Of a stretch of 64,000 bases of DNA, positions 16,462-25,096 are shown piece after piece; within the stretch, counting starts at the first letter, position 1, and each line of letters opens with the position of its first letter. Position numbers and translations under genes: made by a program. The DNA lies in assembly GCF_905196875.1 (NCBI RefSeq), contig NZ_CAJJWO010000026.1, positions 4,266 to 68,265 of the forward strand, in the 5' to 3' direction. Source of the stretch: an uncultured Parabacteroides sp. Its GTDB lineage: Bacteria; Bacteroidota; Bacteroidia; Bacteroidales; Tannerellaceae. The notes beneath the pieces are model-generated. The model did no database searches and was not told where the DNA came from. It saw only the letters and a list, made by a program, of their open reading frames with translations.

Positions 16462-16827
16462 GGTATTCTATTGGTCTTTTTTTATTAATGAGCGCAAATG
16501 TAGCAAACAAACTTACACCAAACAAAAAAAGCATCCCCAACAGATGCTTTTTTTGTTTTGCAGACTTAATAGAATACTCAGAAATAATCTTTTTTGCTTT
16601 AAACGGTTTAAATGTAGAAACGTCCACTTACGATTCTGATAATAGGAGTACGAAATTCATGCCAAAGTCCGCAAAAGAGCTTCGTTGATTTCATAAACTC
16701 TTATAACTTAACAGAAAAGGAAGATAAAATGTTCTAACAGACAAGAAGATAAAAATGCATTGTTGTAGAAATCAGGATACAACTGTGGAAAAAATCCACA
16801 ACTATATTCCACATCATCATATAAGAC
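16462..16827. other. Intergenic region between the sensor kinase and DUF418 genes
   Basis: This 366-bp gap holds the DUF418 promoter word (16495-16502) and a hairpin with A/T flanks (16524-16554). It also has a short palindrome TTTAAACGGTTTAAA at about 16599-16613. The rest is AT-rich with no supportable gene; the small open frames here are low-complexity and overlap the hairpin. Confidence 0.6.
16524..16554. terminator. Bidirectional intrinsic terminator
   Basis: AGCATC and GATGCT pair around a 7-nt loop, extended by seven A/T pairs on each side, so a T-run follows the stem on either strand. It would end leftward transcripts from the sensor kinase gene. The promoter of the DUF418 gene overlaps its left side. 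Confidence 0.75.
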
Positions 16828-19302
16828 CTACCCTATCAGCCTGGTAGCCTGGGCTATGATATTTTTTACTTCGGCGATTACCTCGGAAAGCCGACTTCTC
16901 CACTCTTCCTCCGCCATGAATTGTGCATTTTTTTCTATCGACCTTAGCTTTTCGACCAGGGAAGTTGCTCCCAACATAGTAAACAATGGGACCATTTTAT
17001 GGGAAAGTTTTGCCGATTGCTCCCGGTTGCCTTCACTCAAACAGGCTTCCAGCAAATCATTGCTCTTTCCTGTCTCATAAATGAAAGTGGATAATATGGA
17101 ATTGGACGCATCCTTATCTTCACCGGCAAATGCTGTAAGCGAATCGAATTTGAACTCTGTCGTCACTTCTATTTTCGTCGAAAGCAACTTATTCAATAAC
17201 ATAATCAGCTGGCGGGCCGTAAAAGGCTTATTCAAAAAGCCTGTAAAGCCGGATTCCAGATAATGATCGTGCTCATTTTCCACACTGGCAGAAAGAGCGA
17301 TCACCGGGATCTTATCCATCCCCTGCATATAGGAAGAGCGTATCTGCGCAAGCAGTTGGAAACCATCCATTCCGGGCATCTGTATATCCGTAATAATAAC
17401 ATCGAACGTATTTTTCTCCAATAAACCGGTTACGGCAAACGGATCGGTACAACTTACCACTTCCACATGGTTCTGACGCAGGTATTCTTCTGTAAGGGCC
17501 AGTTGCAACGGGTCGTCGTCCACCAACAGGCAATAAATATCGCGTCCGGAAAATGCTGGTGTTGCAGGCTCGGCTACCGATTCTTCGGCTGCAGGAAGTA
17601 CCTGTACATCCGCCACAGTTATTGGAAGCTCGATCGTGAAATCACACCCTTTGCCGACAACACTCTTTAGCAAGAGAGAACCACCCATCAGGACCGTCAT
17701 CTTCCGGGTGATAGACAATCCCAGACCGAACCCTTCCGCCTTTTCACTTACCGATAGACGGGTAAATTCACCGAAAATACGCTCCTGCTCTTCCTCCGGG
17801 ATACCGGGACCGGAATCACTCACAATCACATTCAGCTGCGCGCTGTTACCGGTAAGGACATTGACGGAAACAACCATCACAACCCTTCCTTCGCGGGTAA
17901 ATTTAATAGCATTCGACAGCAGATTGCCTACCACCTGGCGAATGCGGATCGGATCGCTGACATACAGCTTATCGCTACCCGCCTCTTTCAGATTCAGGAC
18001 AAACTCCAGCGACTTCGCTTCGGCTATCGGACGGAAGCTGGTATAGATCTCATTAAACAAGGTCGACACGCTGAACGGAATCCGCTGTATCTCTATCTGT
18101 CCGGATTCAAGACGATGGAAATCCAATAAATCGTTCACCAGAGAAAGGATATGACTGGCCGATCCGGACATGTTTTCCAGATAATATTGCTGTCTCTCGT
18201 CGGGATGCCTTCTCATCAATAAGTCTATGTAACCGATGATAGACGAGAGCGGGGCACGGATATCATGACTGATGGTCAGCATCATTTTTTCCCGGCTATG
18301 AAGCAGGTCCTCCGCATATTGCTTGGCCTTTTCCAATTGCATCCGGTAGTATTTACTTTTCGATATATCCCGCGTGATCATAAAGATGAAAATGATCACT
18401 ATCACGACCGATACAATGGCAATTCCCGCGATCAACAAAGATGTTTCTCGCAGGAGCTGTTGCTTTCCTTGCATGCGTTCGAGCGAGGCATTCACTTCCT
18501 CCTCCTCTATATCACGTAAAATCTGATTGATCTTACTGGTTACGATACTATTATTATAACGTAGGTTGGCAGCACGATCCAATAACTGCTCCGACAACAA
18601 TTTACGTTGATCGGCGACACTGTCCTGAATACTTTTCAATACACTTACAATCGTATCGGAGGGATTAAATGCATTCACCAATGTGTCCGTCACGATCTGG
18701 CGGGTCGTATTCACCACAATACTCGTATCGGGACGTCGGGGGGAGAAAGCATCGGCCAAGCGACGGAAAAAGCCACGGGGTTTTACCGGATTGAGAACGG
18801 TATCCTGCTTGACAACTACATGTTCTTTGATCTCCATCTGCTGAATGAGCGTATCCTGTTGGGCGATCACCTTTTCAATATTAAGCGTATAAAGATGTTC
18901 GGTATTGACCTCTTTCCAGGTTTCAAGCAGCCGGCTGGTATTTCTCCGCTTTTGCCTGAGCAGCATGTCGATCGTATCGATCTTCAATAATTGCACGGAA
19001 TCGGAGATCAGGACCCGCAACGAGTCCATGTTACGATGGGCTTTATTCAAGGTACGGTTAAAATGCTTCACATCGTTTTGAGGCATACCGACAAGTTGCC
19101 CCAGCGCTTCGCTTTCATAAAGCAGGGATAACGTATTCGTGACCAGATAGACCTTCCGGCGTGCCTTGGTATCGGGCTCCTCCTCACCTGCTATCTGCTC
19201 CACGATCTGATAGATATATACGACCGAACATACTGCTATTACTATCAATAGCAGATATCCCATGATCACTTTGAGGGTTATATGTCCACTTTGTTCAGCC
19301 AT
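16828..19302 (-). CDS. Hybrid sensor histidine kinase with receiver and Hpt domains (824 aa)
   Basis: Transmembrane helices at about 11-34 and 288-308 flank a 250-residue helical periplasmic sensor region. HisKA has phospho-His346 (LTISHDIRAPLSS); the HATPase domain shows N (NLLSNAIKF), G1 (SDSGPGIP) and G2 (GFGLGLSI) boxes. A receiver domain (VIITDIQMPGMDGF) follows, and a C-terminal Hpt domain has a candidate His in SAKLSHKMVPLF. This is a full four-step phosphorelay in one chain; the output partner is probably the sigma-54 regulator nearby. A TATCTTTG box at 19314-19307 would start mRNA at about the annotated ATG, so translation may be leaderless or begin at Met14 (19263). Confidence 0.9.
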   Translation of the reverse strand: MAEQSGHITLKVIMGYLLLIVIAVCSVVYIYQIVEQIAGEEEPDTKARRKVYLVTNTLSLLYESEALGQLVGMPQNDVKHFNRTLNKAHRNMDSLRVLISDSVQLLKIDTIDMLLRQKRRNTSRLLETWKEVNTEHLYTLNIEKVIAQQDTLIQQMEIKEHVVVKQDTVLNPVKPRGFFRRLADAFSPRRPDTSIVVNTTRQIVTDTLVNAFNPSDTIVSVLKSIQDSVADQRKLLSEQLLDRAANLRYNNSIVTSKINQILRDIEEEEVNASLERMQGKQQLLRETSLLIAGIAIVSVVIVIIFIFMITRDISKSKYYRMQLEKAKQYAEDLLHSREKMMLTISHDIRAPLSSIIGYIDLLMRRHPDERQQYYLENMSGSASHILSLVNDLLDFHRLESGQIEIQRIPFSVSTLFNEIYTSFRPIAEAKSLEFVLNLKEAGSDKLYVSDPIRIRQVVGNLLSNAIKFTREGRVVMVVSVNVLTGNSAQLNVIVSDSGPGIPEEEQERIFGEFTRLSVSEKAEGFGLGLSITRKMTVLMGGSLLLKSVVGKGCDFTIELPITVADVQVLPAAEESVAEPATPAFSGRDIYCLLVDDDPLQLALTEEYLRQNHVEVVSCTDPFAVTGLLEKNTFDVIITDIQMPGMDGFQLLAQIRSSYMQGMDKIPVIALSASVENEHDHYLESGFTGFLNKPFTARQLIMLLNKLLSTKIEVTTEFKFDSLTAFAGEDKDASNSILSTFIYETGKSNDLLEACLSEGNREQSAKLSHKMVPLFTMLGATSLVEKLRSIEKNAQFMAEEEWRSRLSEVIAEVKNIIAQATRLIG

Positions 19303-19332
19303 GGAACAAAGATAAATGTTTGTAACGGAATA

Positions 19333-21081
19333 TCAATCTTTATCGTAAACAATACCCCATTTATCCAACATGACAAAGTCAGCATTCTTTAATCCGACTT
19401 TCCAGAAAGGAACAGGATCGTCATGATCTCCAAGGTACATGCGGTCGTGAACCGTAAAGGCGGAATTCGACACAGCCAGTGTCGAATCGGCTACCGGAGT
19501 GTGCACTCCGGCAATATCGAGCACTGTATGGAACACGCTGTTCGTGCTGACAGGTAAAGCACTGTGGGACAGAGCAACCTGGTACTTCTCCGGATAGGCT
19601 GTGCGATAGGCTTCAGAGAACCATATAATATAAGGTATATGCAACTGATAATAGGTCGGGATAGGCGATGCATGCAGGTAACGGGCCCGGCTGTCGTCAA
19701 AAATATCCTCGCCGTGATCGCTCAGGTAAAGCATCGACACGCAATCATTTGTTTTAGCAAGCATATCGGTGATCTCTCCCAGGACATAATCGGTATAATA
19801 GATCGAATTATCGTAGGCATTACGCAACTGCGTCTTATAAGCAGCACGGATACCTTCCGCCTTATCGGGGGTATAAAATGCAAATTCCTTCGGGTAACGT
19901 TCATGATAATTGAAGTGCGACCCGTATGTATGAATCACAAAGAAAAGATTACCGTCCGTTTTGTCCAGCTCCTTTTGAAGGTAAGGAAGCAGTGCGCCAT
20001 CGTGCAAAGATGTCAGATAGGAAGACCCTGTCTTGAACTGGCTCATATCGATAAAGGTATCGGCTTCGCGGTAGAATGCACCGATCATCGAAGTATTGAG
20101 GTTCTGATTGGCAATCACAACCGTATGGAAACCGGCTTCCTTAAAAGCGGTTACAATACTTTTCTCGTCATAAATAACCCCGTAGTCTTCGGCACTGGCA
20201 GCCGACAGGATAATAGGGACACTCTTATGTGTATTATTGGATTGGGTGACAACATCGGTAAAGTGCACCAACCCGTCCAGCTTCTCCATCCGGGGAGTCG
20301 TTTCGCGTTCGTAACCATACAAACTCCATTCCATAGCACGGGAAGTTTCGCCCACTACCAATACATAAATCTCCCGCTTGCCTTCGGCCTGTACCGGCTT
20401 CGTGGCATTAAAGGTAAAGTCGGCCGAAGTAATGTGGTAGTTGCTGTTCTTCTCCGCTTTATTGATCGCGAAGTAAAGATTATAAAGTGCATTTCCCGGA
20501 TAAAAATCATCTTTCAAGGAGACGTTATGGCCCTGTATCGGAGCTAGCAGGCACAGAATAATCCCCAATGCGAAAACACCGAGGCTTCTTATCGCCCATT
20601 TCCTGCGAAAATCACCGGTCAGTTTTTCTTTCAGCCGGATAGACCAGGTAGCCAATACTAGCGTGGGTAGCGTATAAAAGAAAAAGACCCCTATAATGAC
20701 CAGAAAGATATTCCCCAGTAACTCGCTGGCTTCAGAAGCCGTTGAACTGGTCAGGTTCAGAAACATATCCACTGCAATGACCGATTCTCCGAAAAGATGG
20801 AGAAGGACCAGCTGGCCGCCATCCAGAATAACTTTAGGCAACAAGCACCAGACTACTATTCCTGGTTTACGCGCCAGCAGAAGCAAAGCCACCCAAAAGG
20901 CATACGGCAGGATCAAAGAAGCAATCCCCACCGTTATTGGCAAAGGCTCCGTAAAAAACAATACACAATTAGGAATGATAAACAATAGTGCAAACAGAAA
21001 CAATAAGTGCTTCTGGGAAGTAAACCAATCCCTCAACTTTATAAAATAACTCATCAATGTAGTGTATATACCAAAAAACAA
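19333..21081 (-). CDS. Phosphoethanolamine transferase, EptA/sulfatase family (582 aa)
   Basis: Five N-terminal transmembrane helices (about residues 20-190) precede a periplasmic sulfatase-like domain. The nucleophile Thr is in VVGETSRAMEWSLYGY and the metal site in LYLSDHGEDIFDD; HTYGSHFNY and the conserved SVFHT follow. Members transfer phosphoethanolamine to lipid A or glycans, reducing the negative surface charge. Two starts are possible, 21081 and Met10 at 21054; from either, the first helix is intact. It lies 31 bp upstream of the sensor kinase gene on the same strand, so the two may share a transcript. Confidence 0.88.
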   Translation of the reverse strand: MFFGIYTTLMSYFIKLRDWFTSQKHLLFLFALLFIIPNCVLFFTEPLPITVGIASLILPYAFWVALLLLARKPGIVVWCLLPKVILDGGQLVLLHLFGESVIAVDMFLNLTSSTASEASELLGNIFLVIIGVFFFYTLPTLVLATWSIRLKEKLTGDFRRKWAIRSLGVFALGIILCLLAPIQGHNVSLKDDFYPGNALYNLYFAINKAEKNSNYHITSADFTFNATKPVQAEGKREIYVLVVGETSRAMEWSLYGYERETTPRMEKLDGLVHFTDVVTQSNNTHKSVPIILSAASAEDYGVIYDEKSIVTAFKEAGFHTVVIANQNLNTSMIGAFYREADTFIDMSQFKTGSSYLTSLHDGALLPYLQKELDKTDGNLFFVIHTYGSHFNYHERYPKEFAFYTPDKAEGIRAAYKTQLRNAYDNSIYYTDYVLGEITDMLAKTNDCVSMLYLSDHGEDIFDDSRARYLHASPIPTYYQLHIPYIIWFSEAYRTAYPEKYQVALSHSALPVSTNSVFHTVLDIAGVHTPVADSTLAVSNSAFTVHDRMYLGDHDDPVPFWKVGLKNADFVMLDKWGIVYDKD

Positions 21082-21097
21082 CTATTCTTTTATTTGC

Positions 21098-21119
21098 CGC
21101 CCGGATTAATCACCGGGCG
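21098..21119. other. GC hairpin upstream of the phosphoethanolamine transferase gene
   Basis: CGCCCGG and CCGGGCG pair perfectly around an 8-nt loop (ATTAATCA) in the 164-bp gap between the DUF4838 and transferase genes. The leftward transcript continues into CAAATAAAAG, not a clear U-run. It may mark the end of the DUF4838 mRNA or lie in the transferase leader. Confidence 0.4.
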
Positions 21120-21245
21120 AACCGCAAAAGTAGGTGTTATTCAGCACATAGTCATGCTAACCTGATACAAAAAAAGTTATTTCATTGATATTAAGTCAAT
21201 ATTTCAATAAAGTTTCATCCCAAGATTAATAAAAGATACATTGAT

Positions 21246-23438
21246 TTAATGTACTGTAACCTCATCCAGGAAGAACCAGGACGGATATCCGACACCGTAA
21301 TGCCAGGACGGGCAGATTTGGGTTCCTACGATCCCGACCTTTATATACCGGGCAGATACAGGTGAAGGTTTATCACATTTCACACCGACAAATTTCACTT
21401 GTACGGAACGGTCTTCCGGCAAGGTCTTCTCTCCGAACGGCAGCCAGGTCTTGTTGTCGGAAGAGATTGAATAGGTAACCTTTTCAGGCAGCAATATCCA
21501 TTGTCCCAATTGGTGGAGAAAATCGCCTTCTATCGAGCTGAACGAAGTGTCCTTTCCCAAATCGAGAATAAAGGCACCGTCCGTACCTTCCCATCCTACC
21601 CAACTTTCCACAAAGGTTGTACCGCCAAACAGTTCGTCGGTCAGAGCTGTTTCTCCCAAAGCCTTATATTTACCCGTCGGCTCCTGTATCCAGATCACCT
21701 TAGCTCCTTTTGCCAGATTCTTTTCTTTACCGGGCAGATAGCGTTCAGCATATAACCGGCAATAATCGGCAGGTGAGTTTTTACGTTCATTCAATGTCGG
21801 TATCCCGAATTCGCGGGTGCGTTCATCAAACAGGGCCAGTCTGGCTTTGATCTCATTCAGATCGTGATTGCCTTCGGCCCGCGCGATCTCCAACTCTGCG
21901 TATTGCAGCGGCAAGCGAGACATTTGTACCCGTTTCAACAAAACAGGATCGGACGCCACGGCTTGCTCAGCCTGATCGAACAGTAGATTATAACGCTTAC
22001 GGCAGTTGGTATTCAGCATGCCGTCTTTATGTGTAACCGGGGAATCGTATATCCAGAGACGTTGTTTGCTGGCAAGCAATCCTCCTTCCAGCAATTTCTC
22101 ATACTGATAAATATAAGGGGATGCCGCTCCGTAATAGCCATCCATAAACGCACGCATCAATGAATCGGCATTCTGATAAGGGTTCCACATCAGCTTGCTG
22201 ACCATATAGGCACGCATTTCCGGGAAATCACCTCCTTTTGATCCTCCGATCTGCGAAAAGTGCATGGTCGCATGGTGCTCCTTGAACAGTTGGATATTCT
22301 TTTGCAGGATCGGGAAATTCGGGAACGGAGAGACGTAATTGTCAAAATTAATACCATAATCCCATACAAATATATTATTACTGATGGCAGACCAACCTTC
22401 CATAGCCTTCATGAAGTCCTGCCCCGAAGCATTATCGGTAAGGGGAACCTCACGATCGCAATCGATATCACAAAGCATAATATTGACATTCGGTAAAGGT
22501 TTAACATGCTTTGGAGGATGCATGGTATACAGATAAGCCAGGGTGGAAAACTCCTTATCCGGAAAACGGGCGGCCAGCTTATTCAGGAAATGGATCAGGC
22601 TGCCGGAAGGACCTCCCTCCTGCTCGTCCAGCGCTTTACATTCCGGGCAACTGCAATTCGTATAGTTACCGTCGTTCTGACTGATAGAGATCATATTCTT
22701 TCCGGGGTTGGCCTTAAAGATCGAATCGACCTTCCGGGAGACCAGTTCGAATACTTCGGGATTAGTCAGACACCACTGGCTGGCTTTTCCGGGACGACGT
22801 TCTCCATTAATGAAGGAATAATATTCCGGATGGGATGTGCCGTATTCATCGGATGGCAGAATCCGGTCGAAAGTATGCACCCATAAGCCACCGGCAAATA
22901 CTTCGGATGGTTCTTCAAAACGAAACCATTGTTTATAAACCGGATCTTCATGCATCGCATAACACTGGCTTTGACGGTAACGGAATGCCGGATTCTCGGC
23001 CCTGTTCAGTTCCGGGATCACGATAGTCGGATTTTCCGTCAGCGTATAAGCATTCGCTCCGTAATAAGCAACACCCAGATAGTCTTCCAAAAGAGTGACC
23101 ACCCCATAAACGGAACCTTTATCTCCACCGCTACTGATATATACAATACCATTGTCGGTTCGCAGACGGAATCCGTCTTCCGTCAGGCCCGACACGTCTT
23201 TCCCGCCAATCACGATATCACCTTTGCGGGGAGTCTTATCGTTGATTACCGGCAACGTGGCACTGCTTATCCGTTTCACAAAATCCTGGAGAAGAAGTGC
23301 GGCTTCGTTATCGATCTCACCGCCTTTTTCCACCAGAATACGTGAAACCGGTTTACTGTCTTTTACTACCGTTACCTGGGCATTCAGGCAAGGCGTTATC
23401 AATAAAAGAGATAACGTACATAGATTTAAGATTTTCAT
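21246..23438 (-). CDS. Exported DUF4838 glycoside-hydrolase-like protein with C-terminal discoidin domain (730 aa)
   Basis: A signal peptide (MKILNLCTLSLLLITPCLNAQ) is followed by an alpha-glucuronidase-like N-domain (residues 22-130) with LQDFVKRISSATLPVI. A DUF4838 barrel occupies about 140-480 and includes the Cys cluster NCSCPECKALDEQEGG. A C-terminal F5/8-type discoidin domain (about 590-730) ends WHYGVGYPSWFFLDEVTVH. DUF4838 proteins are presumed glycosidases of host or plant glycans, but the substrate is not predictable here. No SusC/SusD pair is adjacent, so it is a stand-alone gene; the 113-residue gene lies 45 bp upstream on the same strand. Confidence 0.85.
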   Translation of the reverse strand: MKILNLCTLSLLLITPCLNAQVTVVKDSKPVSRILVEKGGEIDNEAALLLQDFVKRISSATLPVINDKTPRKGDIVIGGKDVSGLTEDGFRLRTDNGIVYISSGGDKGSVYGVVTLLEDYLGVAYYGANAYTLTENPTIVIPELNRAENPAFRYRQSQCYAMHEDPVYKQWFRFEEPSEVFAGGLWVHTFDRILPSDEYGTSHPEYYSFINGERRPGKASQWCLTNPEVFELVSRKVDSIFKANPGKNMISISQNDGNYTNCSCPECKALDEQEGGPSGSLIHFLNKLAARFPDKEFSTLAYLYTMHPPKHVKPLPNVNIMLCDIDCDREVPLTDNASGQDFMKAMEGWSAISNNIFVWDYGINFDNYVSPFPNFPILQKNIQLFKEHHATMHFSQIGGSKGGDFPEMRAYMVSKLMWNPYQNADSLMRAFMDGYYGAASPYIYQYEKLLEGGLLASKQRLWIYDSPVTHKDGMLNTNCRKRYNLLFDQAEQAVASDPVLLKRVQMSRLPLQYAELEIARAEGNHDLNEIKARLALFDERTREFGIPTLNERKNSPADYCRLYAERYLPGKEKNLAKGAKVIWIQEPTGKYKALGETALTDELFGGTTFVESWVGWEGTDGAFILDLGKDTSFSSIEGDFLHQLGQWILLPEKVTYSISSDNKTWLPFGEKTLPEDRSVQVKFVGVKCDKPSPVSARYIKVGIVGTQICPSWHYGVGYPSWFFLDEVTVH

Positions 23439-23483
23439 AATTGAATTTGTTTAGAATATAAGTGTAGTATATAATACCGGAAT

Positions 23484-23825
23484 TTACAGCTTTTGTATGA
23501 TGCCTATAAACTCTTCGTTCGTGATATCGAACTCCGGTTCCTTGTAATTTACATAATCTTCAAAATAGTCGCTGGCAATATCAGCCACAATCTCTTTCCC
23601 ATCCAGTCCGTAAGAAGAAACTAATGCTTCCAATTTACTTTTCACTTGCCGGATCACCTGCAGGCGGTCTTCATAACGCTCCGGTTTTTCCTGATCCGTT
23701 ATATGCTCGTTACGGGTAACGAGATATACAACAGTATAAAACTTGTCCACATTACCGAACACCGGAACGAATAAGGCCTTTTTGTCTTCCGGCAACGCAG
23801 CCAGAAATTCCTGTATCTTTGTCAT
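23484..23825 (-). CDS. Small hypothetical protein (113 aa)
   Basis: I do not recognise the family. The sequence is soluble, acidic and mostly helical (IQEFLAALPEDKKALFVPVFG, then an amphipathic helix ERYEDRLQVIRQVKSKLEALVSSYG) and has no signal peptide or metal motif. A minus-strand -7 box TATCTTTG (23863-23856), 31 bp before the start codon, supports expression. It could be cotranscribed with the DUF4838 gene 45 bp downstream, though a cytosolic protein has no evident link to that exported one. Confidence 0.75.
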   Translation of the reverse strand: MTKIQEFLAALPEDKKALFVPVFGNVDKFYTVVYLVTRNEHITDQEKPERYEDRLQVIRQVKSKLEALVSSYGLDGKEIVADIASDYFEDYVNYKEPEFDITNEEFIGIIQKL

Positions 23826-23967
23826 TTGATCTTTTTTTATTGATAGAATCTATGACAAAGATAAAAAATATTATTACAGCCCCGCTCCATTGTATAAAGG
23901 AAACTGTTAACTTTACGGCATTGGAACAAATATGTTTTACATAACATAATTTAAAAACTCAACGATT

Positions 23968-24474
23968 ATGCTTAAGAGAGAAAAAAGTATTGAACTGCTA
24001 AACAAAGCAGTAGCCGATGAAATGACAGCTGTTAACCAGTACATGTATTTTCATTTTCGTTTGGACGACATGGGATACGACCTGTTGTCAAACCTTTTCA
24101 AACGTACAGCCATCACAGAAATGATGCATGTGGAACGCCTGGCAGAACGTATCCTGTTCTTGAAAGGTGAAGTAGAAATGAAATGTTCAGCCCCCGTAGA
24201 AAAAATTCACGATGTAAAAGCTATGCTTGAAAAAGCAGCTCAAATGGAAACCGGAAGTGTAGACGATTACAATGCATGGGCAAACGAATGTGCTCAACAT
24301 GCAGACTCTGCCACCAAGAAGGTTTTCGAAGGCCTGGTTATCGAAGAAGAAGGCCATCTGGATCAGTTCGAAACAGAAATTGAAAACATGGAAAACTTCG
24401 GAGCAAATTATCTGGCATTGCAATCTATCGAACGCAGCAAGATCATTTCAGCCGGCGGTACCCCTGCTGAATAA
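23968..24474 (+). CDS. bfr: Bacterioferritin-type ferritin (168 aa)
   Basis: Iron-storage cage protein. All ferroxidase ligands fall at the same numbers as in E. coli Bfr: Glu18, Glu51, His54, Glu94, Glu127 and His130. The haem-ligand position is Met52 (TEMMHVERL), so haem binding between subunits is likely. The chain is about ten residues longer than usual, at the C-terminus. The gene stands alone, with a strong terminator 15 bp after the stop. Confidence 0.93.
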   Translation: MLKREKSIELLNKAVADEMTAVNQYMYFHFRLDDMGYDLLSNLFKRTAITEMMHVERLAERILFLKGEVEMKCSAPVEKIHDVKAMLEKAAQMETGSVDDYNAWANECAQHADSATKKVFEGLVIEEEGHLDQFETEIENMENFGANYLALQSIERSKIISAGGTPAE

Positions 24475-24488
24475 TTACAGAAAAAAAA

Positions 24489-24512
24489 AGAGAGGTTCGA
24501 ATGGACCTCTCT
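24489..24512. terminator. Terminator between convergent bfr and DUF456 genes
   Basis: AGAGAGGT and ACCTCTCT pair around an 8-nt loop, with an A-run before and a T-rich run after, so it can work in both directions. The loop reads GGTTCGAAT-like but is not part of a tRNA. Confidence 0.85.
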
Positions 24513-24516
24513 TCTT

Positions 24517-24996
24517 TTATACAATCAGTGCTTTTATAAAACAGTAGACGAAATATCCGCAAAGCGATATCTTAGCAACCACACTAAGCAGAAATCCGAC
24601 AAATGCACCTATCCCCGCCTTAAAAGCTTCGAATGACTTTTTGCCACCTAACAACTCGCCGATCACGGCTCCTGCAAACGGACCGAACAGGATGCCCCAG
24701 GGAGGAAAAATAAATATACCGGCAATCGTTCCGATCACACATCCCCAGTTTCCCCATTTACTGCCGCCACCATATTTTGAACCGAGTACCGGAGTTATAT
24801 AATCCAGTACCTGCACAACGACAACTAAAACGCCCCAAACAACCAGTTGCGTAACCGTAAACTGCACTTTATCCGTAAAATGAAGTAACAGAAGTCCCAG
24901 ATAAGACAAAGGAGGTCCCGGTAAGACCGGCAAAAAACATCCGGCAAATCCTACCAGCAGGCAAACAGCCCCGATAACAATCAAAAAGATATCCAT
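24517..24996 (-). CDS. DUF456 membrane protein (159 aa)
   Basis: Almost entirely hydrophobic, with Gly-rich helices. The N-terminus LIVIGAVCLLVGFAGCFLPVLPGPPLSYLGLLLLHF and the central GGGSKWGNWGCVIGTIAGIFIFPPWGILFGPFAGAVIGELLGGKK are the DUF456 signature. Glycine-zipper spacing suggests a packed helical bundle in the inner membrane; the function is unknown. A TATCTTTG promoter word lies at 25031-25024 on the minus strand, 27 bp before the start. Confidence 0.88.
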   Translation of the reverse strand: MDIFLIVIGAVCLLVGFAGCFLPVLPGPPLSYLGLLLLHFTDKVQFTVTQLVVWGVLVVVVQVLDYITPVLGSKYGGGSKWGNWGCVIGTIAGIFIFPPWGILFGPFAGAVIGELLGGKKSFEAFKAGIGAFVGFLLSVVAKISLCGYFVYCFIKALIV

Positions 24997-25096
24997 TCGC
25001 TATTTATTAAATCAGAATCCGCTCAAAGATATGAAAAGTATTTTGTTGTGAGGATTTTTCACCCGATATTTGTGAGTCGATACAGAATGAATACAG

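Noticed and set aside
16424..16688. Several 60-80-codon frames on both strands between the DUF418 and kinase genes
   Set aside because: They overlap each other, a terminator hairpin and a promoter, and are of low complexity.
24489..24512. A GGTTCGAAT word that looks like a tRNA T-arm
   Set aside because: It is the loop side of a terminator hairpin between convergent genes; there is no acceptor stem or anticodon arm around it.
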